A stretch of DNA of 11,761 bases, from positions 1 through 11,761 of the forward strand of contig RBNI01006085.1 in NCBI GenBank assembly GCA_003990745.1, given 5' to 3'. The notes under the pieces were generated by a model, which saw only the letters and a list, made by a program, of their open reading frames with translations, made no database searches and was not told the DNA's origin. This DNA is from Jimgerdemannia flammicorona (Eukaryota > Mucoromycota > Endogonomycetes > Endogonales > Endogonaceae). The translations under genes and the position numbers were made by a program. Within the stretch, counting starts at the first letter, position 1. Each line of letters opens with the position of its first letter. This document shows, piece after piece, positions 7,905-11,761 of this stretch.

Positions 7905-8710
7905 GAGGTGCTGAAGGAGCTCAGTAGGGCAGTGGAGTAGTAGGCCAAGATATGGCAGATGTATGTAGACTTGACACACTTGGAGGTAGTGGATGGAAAG
8001 CACATTTAGGTGGATAAGGGGCAGTGAGAGAGGGCTCAGAGGTATAAGCAGCAGAAGGAGCTGCTGGCTAGTTTGAAGGAGAAGGAGAAGATGCTACCCA
8101 GTTCTAATAGAGCTAGAGGGGATATTTGGAAGAGTGTCTGGACAGATGATGAGGCAGAGAGAAGTACAAAGACTATGAGTGGGAGTCAGGAGGCAAGAGA
8201 TCAGGCTCTCTATAATGATGATATGCTAGAGATATAAGAGGAGAGAGAGGATATAAGAGGGTGGTCTGGAGTTATATAGCTAAAGGCAGGTGAGGATGTG
8301 GAGATGTTGGGGACTTACCATGTTCAATTCAGAGTGCCTGAGATAGCAAGTGGGGGGCAGATGATTGAGATTGGAGAGGATGAGCTGGTGAATATTTCTG
8401 AGGAGAAGTGAGATAAGTCTATGAGTGCTGAGATGGACACTACATAGGGGCTGGCTGATCAGCAACCCTGGTGGATAAGGAGATTAGTGACCTGCAGTGG
8501 ATATACTAGGTGATAAACAAATTGATAGCTGAGGAGTTGGGGGATGTGGACTTGTCATCAGTGAGGAGTACTGAGCAAGAGTACTGCAGAGATATGGTGT
8601 TGTAGAGGCCCTGGTGACAGAGGTGCTGGCAGTATATCTGGATAAGAAAGATTATATGATAGATGATATGAGAGAGGCAGAGATAGTAGTAGCTACTAGA
8701 GAGTGTATAA
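7905..8710 (+). pseudogene. Unidentified decayed coding stretch
   Basis: From 7905 one frame runs about 560 bp with stops almost only at TAG, TGA and TAA codons that could come from CAG/CAA/CGA/TGG. It gives charged peptide such as YKQQKELLASLKEKEKMLPS and WTDDEAERSTKTMSGSQEAR. It then shifts near 8465 (TLVDKEISDLQWIY, LIAEELGDVDLSSVRSTEQE) and again near 8607 (VEALVTEVLAVYLDKKDYMI). The acidic, Lys/Glu-rich content suggests a helical or coiled-coil protein. I do not recognise the family. It may be another open frame of the same retroelement or of an element inserted into it. Confidence 0.35.
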
Positions 8711-8884
8711 TCTTTTGGTGAGAATTAGTGCTCTGAACAAGTCAATGCAAATCAAATTCAGATTCGATTTATCACATAATGGTTTGATCCGAATCTCAAA
8801 TCTGAAGCCATCTGAATCAACTTGGATTAATCCGAATTGCCCCATCTAAATTGCCCCATCTGAATTACCCATCCAAACCACCCC
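8711..8884. other. Upstream flank of hAT copy 2, repeat-derived
   Basis: No gene. The stretch is rich in GATTCGA, AATCTGAA and GATCCGAATC words related to the 4809-4930 region. AATCAACTTGGATT at about 8812 is the inverse of a word near 4867. AGTCAATGCAAATC at about 8735 is a possible 5' end of the hAT element, but no matching 3' end was found. Confidence 0.35.
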
Positions 8885-9063
8885 AATCCAAATCACTCAA
8901 TCCAAATCACTCAATCTGAATTACTTAATCTGAATCACTCAATCTGAATCCTCCAATTTGAATCCTCCAATTCAAATCCTCCAATTCGAATCCTTCAATC
9001 TGAATCCTTCAATCTGAATCCTCATCCAAATCCTTCAACTGAATCCTCCAATCCAAATCCTCC
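8885..9063. repeat. 14-bp satellite, 13 units, with one decaying CpG site
   Basis: The consensus is AATCCGAATCCTCC. Units start at 8885, 8899, 8913, 8927, 8941, 8955, 8969, 8983, 8997 and 9011, then three more of 13-14 bp. The dinucleotide at positions 5-6 is CG only in the unit at 8983; seven units have TG and five have CA. Looser units extend left to about 8829. Confidence 0.9.
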
Positions 9064-9090
9064 ACATGACTCATATGCCAGACACATCCA

Positions 9091-9174
9091 CAACACAATA
9101 CATACACATACATACACAATACATACATGCATATACACACATATATACATGCATATGCAAACACGCAAACACAC
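9091..9174. repeat. CATA/CACA microsatellite
   Basis: This is simple sequence of CATA and CACA steps, ending immediately before the hAT copy 2 start codon at 9175. Open frames crossing it are artefacts. Confidence 0.8.
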
Positions 9175-9356
9175 ATGTCGACAGATCAGTCTTCAACAGT
9201 TTACAGTACCAATGATGCTTCAAGTCAAACATCTCTGATAGTTCCACACCTTTCATGCAATCCTTGCTCCGAAATCTGGCAACATTGTGCTAAGATAGGA
9301 GATGATGTTGTTTGTAATTATTGCAGGTAAAAAATTAAGATGCACCTATTGATACT

Positions 9357-9424
9357 TTGTTTTGACACACACACATGATATTGTTTTGACATATACATGA
9401 TATTGTTTTGACATACATATAATA
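9357..9424. repeat. 22-24-bp tandem repeat, three units, in hAT intron 1
   Basis: TTGTTTTGACATATACATGA and close variants start at 9357, 9381 and 9403. The array lies just inside the first intron after the donor at 9327. Confidence 0.85.
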
Positions 9425-10532
9425 TTGTTTCATCCACCCCCATAAACTGCACCAGCCAGAAGTTCAAAATGCTTGATGGTATGACTTTGAACATGAATTG
9501 ACACATAAAAGACAAGTACTCTGACAAAATCAAAAAGAACACAGAGACAAATAAAATCGACATCCAAGCTGTGGTGGGTACATTTATCTGATTGCCCAAC
9601 CATTTCTGTACCAACAACGCCATTTAATCAAAAATATTTAGCCACACTCTTTGGTAGAATTTTGAAATCAGCTCATTCACTGGATTGTGTACACAGACCA
9701 GCCATTCACAACCATTGAGAGTGATCAATTGCATAGCATCTTTGGCCTCCTCAAGCATGATTTATATTTGCCAAGTACCAATACTATTTGCAGAGATATC
9801 CTAGAGGCCAATAGGAAGGAGCATGACAATCTCCACCAGACACTTCAGGTAAAATAAGGGCAGCACTGTGACCTTTGCAAGCTGAATTATATAAGAGCTC
9901 ACCAATTTAACCTCACATTCAATAAGCAGAATTCAGCAGGCAAAATTTCATTTACAATCAACACATAGACATCCCCCAATGTAATTTCATTTCTGGGCAT
10001 TACCAGTCATTAGATTGACCTCAATTGGCAGCTTAAATCTCTCACCCTTGACTTCGTCAAACTTGCTGGCCCTCATTCTAGAGACAATATCACAGATGCT
10101 TTTATTAGTTGTATCTGGGAGCTTGGGATCACAACCAAGGTAAAAAAAGGGGGGCTTACTGTCAGGTCAGCATTTTGAGGGAGGTTCTGAAACAAACCAG
10201 ATTTTATTGGTTATTTATTTTTGCATAAATTCACCAACTGAATATTTCAAGTACAGATTTTGGTCATTATGATGGACAATGCCACAATCAACTCAACATT
10301 TTTCCAAGTTTTAGCAGCTAGCCTTAAACAGGAAAATGTGGCCTTTGGTGTAGAAAGCTGCCATGTGCGATGCCAGGCCCACATACTGAACCTCACTGTT
10401 CAGGATTATCTTATATATATAGACAAAACATCTGAGAGAGGAGGGGCCCTGAGTATAATTTCCAAGCTATGCAAACTGGTTGTGTCGGTCTGATCATCTC
10501 TACAATGACAAGAAAAATTTGCTGCACAGTGT

Positions 10533-10936
10533 AGGGCAATCAGTTTAGCCCTGAAAGAGCTTATATTAGATGTCTGTATACATTGGAACTCAACATTTGC
10601 AATGATCCAGCACATGCTGGAGTTTGCTGTAGTATGCATCCTTTTTTTCTTCGGTCAGCTGAAGCAACTTATTTTGGATGACTGAAGATTTTTTTTAAAA
10701 AAAAAAAAAAAAAACAAAAAAAGCCAATAGATTCAACAGTAGCTGCCAACAAGGAAATGTAGGCCAAGGCTCTAGGTGAAAGCAAGTGGGATGTACTTAG
10801 GAATGTTGTCAGAGTTTTGGAAGTAAGTGGTGATTGCTCTGGCTCCACACTCATTTTGTCTGCCTCTACACAATGCAACACCTCACCACATATAACTGCT
10901 AGTGTTTCGACGATTGTACCAGAGATATAGTCAAAC
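10533..10936 (+). repeat. Direct repeat of 371-758 (overlap of the two hAT copies)
   Basis: This stretch aligns along its whole length with 371-758, with a longer A-run here. Shared landmarks are GCAATCAGTTTAGCCC at the left end and GATATAGTCAAAC at the right. Of 13 CpG sites in copy 1, three are kept here, eight are TG or CA, one is TA and one differs otherwise. The TAG in ATATAGTCAAAC is present in both copies, so it predates their split. Confidence 0.9.
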
Positions 10937-11761
10937 TTTTGGTGGGGAGTGGTGGATGGTGCTAGGCGAATAGGACTTCAATGGAGGGGCGATGAGGGGG
11001 AGGAGGAATGGGGACTACAGATGTGGAGATGGGACCGGCTGCTGCTGGGTGGTACTTTGGTGGAGGATTATCAGCTTGGCAATGGTATGGAATGTCTGAT
11101 GGGTCTTGGGGGTGACATATGGCCTGAGGCTTGGCAGCGAGCTGGGATTGGAGAGGAGTGGGATTGGAATGGGGTCTGGCTTTGGAGCGAGCAGGTGTCG
11201 CAGTGGCTTCCCCCCAAGTTCTGGGTAGTATGGTGGAGATTCTTGAGGTGGAATGTGATGCTGAACTATCGGTCAGGGCACTTAGTGCCTGATGGTATGT
11301 TTGAGTGTGAGGAATGCTTGAACATGGGTCAGGAGGGGGGAGTGGTGCAGACACCTGAACATTGGCTTGGGGAGTGTGAAGTAATGGGGGACTTTTGGGA
11401 CATTATTGCTAATAAGTTGGGGCTATAGCCTATGTTGGAGGGGGAGGGAGGGAGATGGGGGTACCTTCAGCGGCGGTTAGTAGGTGGGGTTGGGGATGAA
11501 TGGTTGACCCTGGGTTGGGCCCTGGCAATCTGGGTAGGGATGGCTGGTCATTGGCTACGTGTCTTTGAGGAGGGCCAGGTGACTACTGTTGTGACGAGGG
11601 TAGCGCGCTGGGAGTGGTTAACACTGGACACCTTGAATGGTTGGTGGCAAGGGTGGGGAGAGGGAGGGGGGAGTCGCTGGAAACTGGTGAACCATATCTG
11701 CAAGAAGAGTGAGGGGAGAGTTCGGGTGGTGGGTGGATGGATTGTCCTTCAGCAGAGGGAG
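10937..11761 (+). mobile_element. Non-LTR (LINE-like) retrotransposon C-terminal fragment, copy 2
   Basis: One frame runs from about 10949 to the window end with a single TAG at 11426-11428. It is very rich in Trp and Gly. It contains WQRAGIGEEWDWNGVWLW, FWVVWWRFLRWNVMLNYRSG, then FECEEC and EHWLGEC, the same C-x2-C ... H-x4-C pattern as copy 1. After the TAG the frame continues with YLQRRLVGG, DEWLTLGWALAIWVGMAGHW, VARWEWLTLDTLNGWWQGW and VVGGWIVLQQRE to the edge. It starts directly after hAT sequence at 10936, consistent with 5' truncation at insertion. Copy 1 spans the middle part of this piece (about 11084-11460). The non-LTR call rests on the zinc-binding pattern and truncation; the reverse transcriptase core is not in the window. 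Confidence 0.6.

Larger units (their letters stand above)
9175..10936 (+). pseudogene. hAT-family transposase, N-terminal to central part, copy 2 (broken)
   Basis: The inferred exons are 9175-9326 (BED finger), about 9455-9848, 9930-10139, 10257-10628 and 10724-10936, with GT-AG introns between them. Exon 1 begins MSTDQSS and holds SEIWQHCAKIGDDVVCNYC. Exon 2 has HWIVYTDQPFTTIESDQLHS and CRDILEANRKEHDNL. Exon 3 has GKISFT, SPNVISFLGI and LKSLTLDFVKLAGPHSRDNI. Exon 4 has MDNATINSTF, VRCQAHILNLTVQDYL and LILDVCIHWNSTFAMIQ. These follow the hAT order of BED, DNA-binding and RNase-H-like catalytic parts. In-frame stops are mainly TAG/TGA at Trp, Gln or Arg sites, including two in exon 3 where hAT proteins have W (NTWTSP, SHWID) and TAG at 10760. 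The C-terminal dimerisation region is missing because a LINE piece begins at 10937. The region is strongly CpG-depleted compared with copy 1. Confidence 0.85.

Noticed and set aside
8885..9063. CRISPR-like array
   Set aside because: Units are contiguous 14-mers with no unique spacers, and the context is fungal transposon DNA.
9071..9256. Minus-strand frame with Cys/Met/Tyr-rich peptide
   Set aside because: It is the complement of the CATA microsatellite and the hAT first exon.
10962..11354. 130-codon minus-strand frame rich in Pro and Ser
   Set aside because: It is the complement of the Gly/Trp-rich LINE frame, which alone shows the conserved zinc-binding pattern in both copies.

Overview
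This window looks like transposon-dense fungal chromosomal DNA. The evidence is short GT-AG introns of about 80-175 bp, fungal-type hAT transposase remnants, a non-LTR element with a CCHC zinc-binding tail, a decayed LTR-element gag, many minisatellites, and heavy conversion of CpG to TpG/CpA. A basidiomycete (Agaricomycete-like) host with CpG-methylated transposons is my best guess, but it is an inference. No bacterial operons, rRNA, tRNA or CRISPR array were seen.

Layout, left to right. Bases 1-370 are a minus-strand piece of a non-LTR (LINE-like) element. It abuts the 3' half of a hAT transposase pseudogene (371-1637, plus), which is CpG-rich and relatively well preserved. Bases 1772-2330 hold a GC-rich minisatellite with an alternating 107/82-bp higher-order pattern, then a 20-bp repeat. 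On the minus strand, 4604-2540 is a five-exon gene of about 445 codons. Its last exon carries an HxD...H pattern typical of 2-oxoglutarate/Fe(II) dioxygenases, and one single-base frameshift breaks the model. Its third intron is largely built of minisatellite repeats.

From about 4640 the composition becomes AT-rich and CpG-poor. This part holds repeat arrays, a hAT BED-finger N-terminus (4949-5113), a possible LTR or leader (about 5150-6460), a frameshifted gag (6688-7557) and an unidentified decayed coding stretch (about 7905-8710). A 14-bp satellite follows (8885-9063). Then comes the 5' half of a second hAT copy (9175-10936), which starts at its BED finger and is cut off by a second LINE piece running out of the window on the plus strand (10937-11761).

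The two hAT pieces overlap by about 390 bp and between them cover the whole transposase. Their differences, and those between satellite units, show the same CpG sites decaying to TpG in one copy and CpA in another. The two LINE pieces lie in inverted orientation near the window ends, each with its 5' side joined to hAT sequence. The only gene that might serve the host, or a mobile element that carries epigenetic enzymes, is the dioxygenase-like one.
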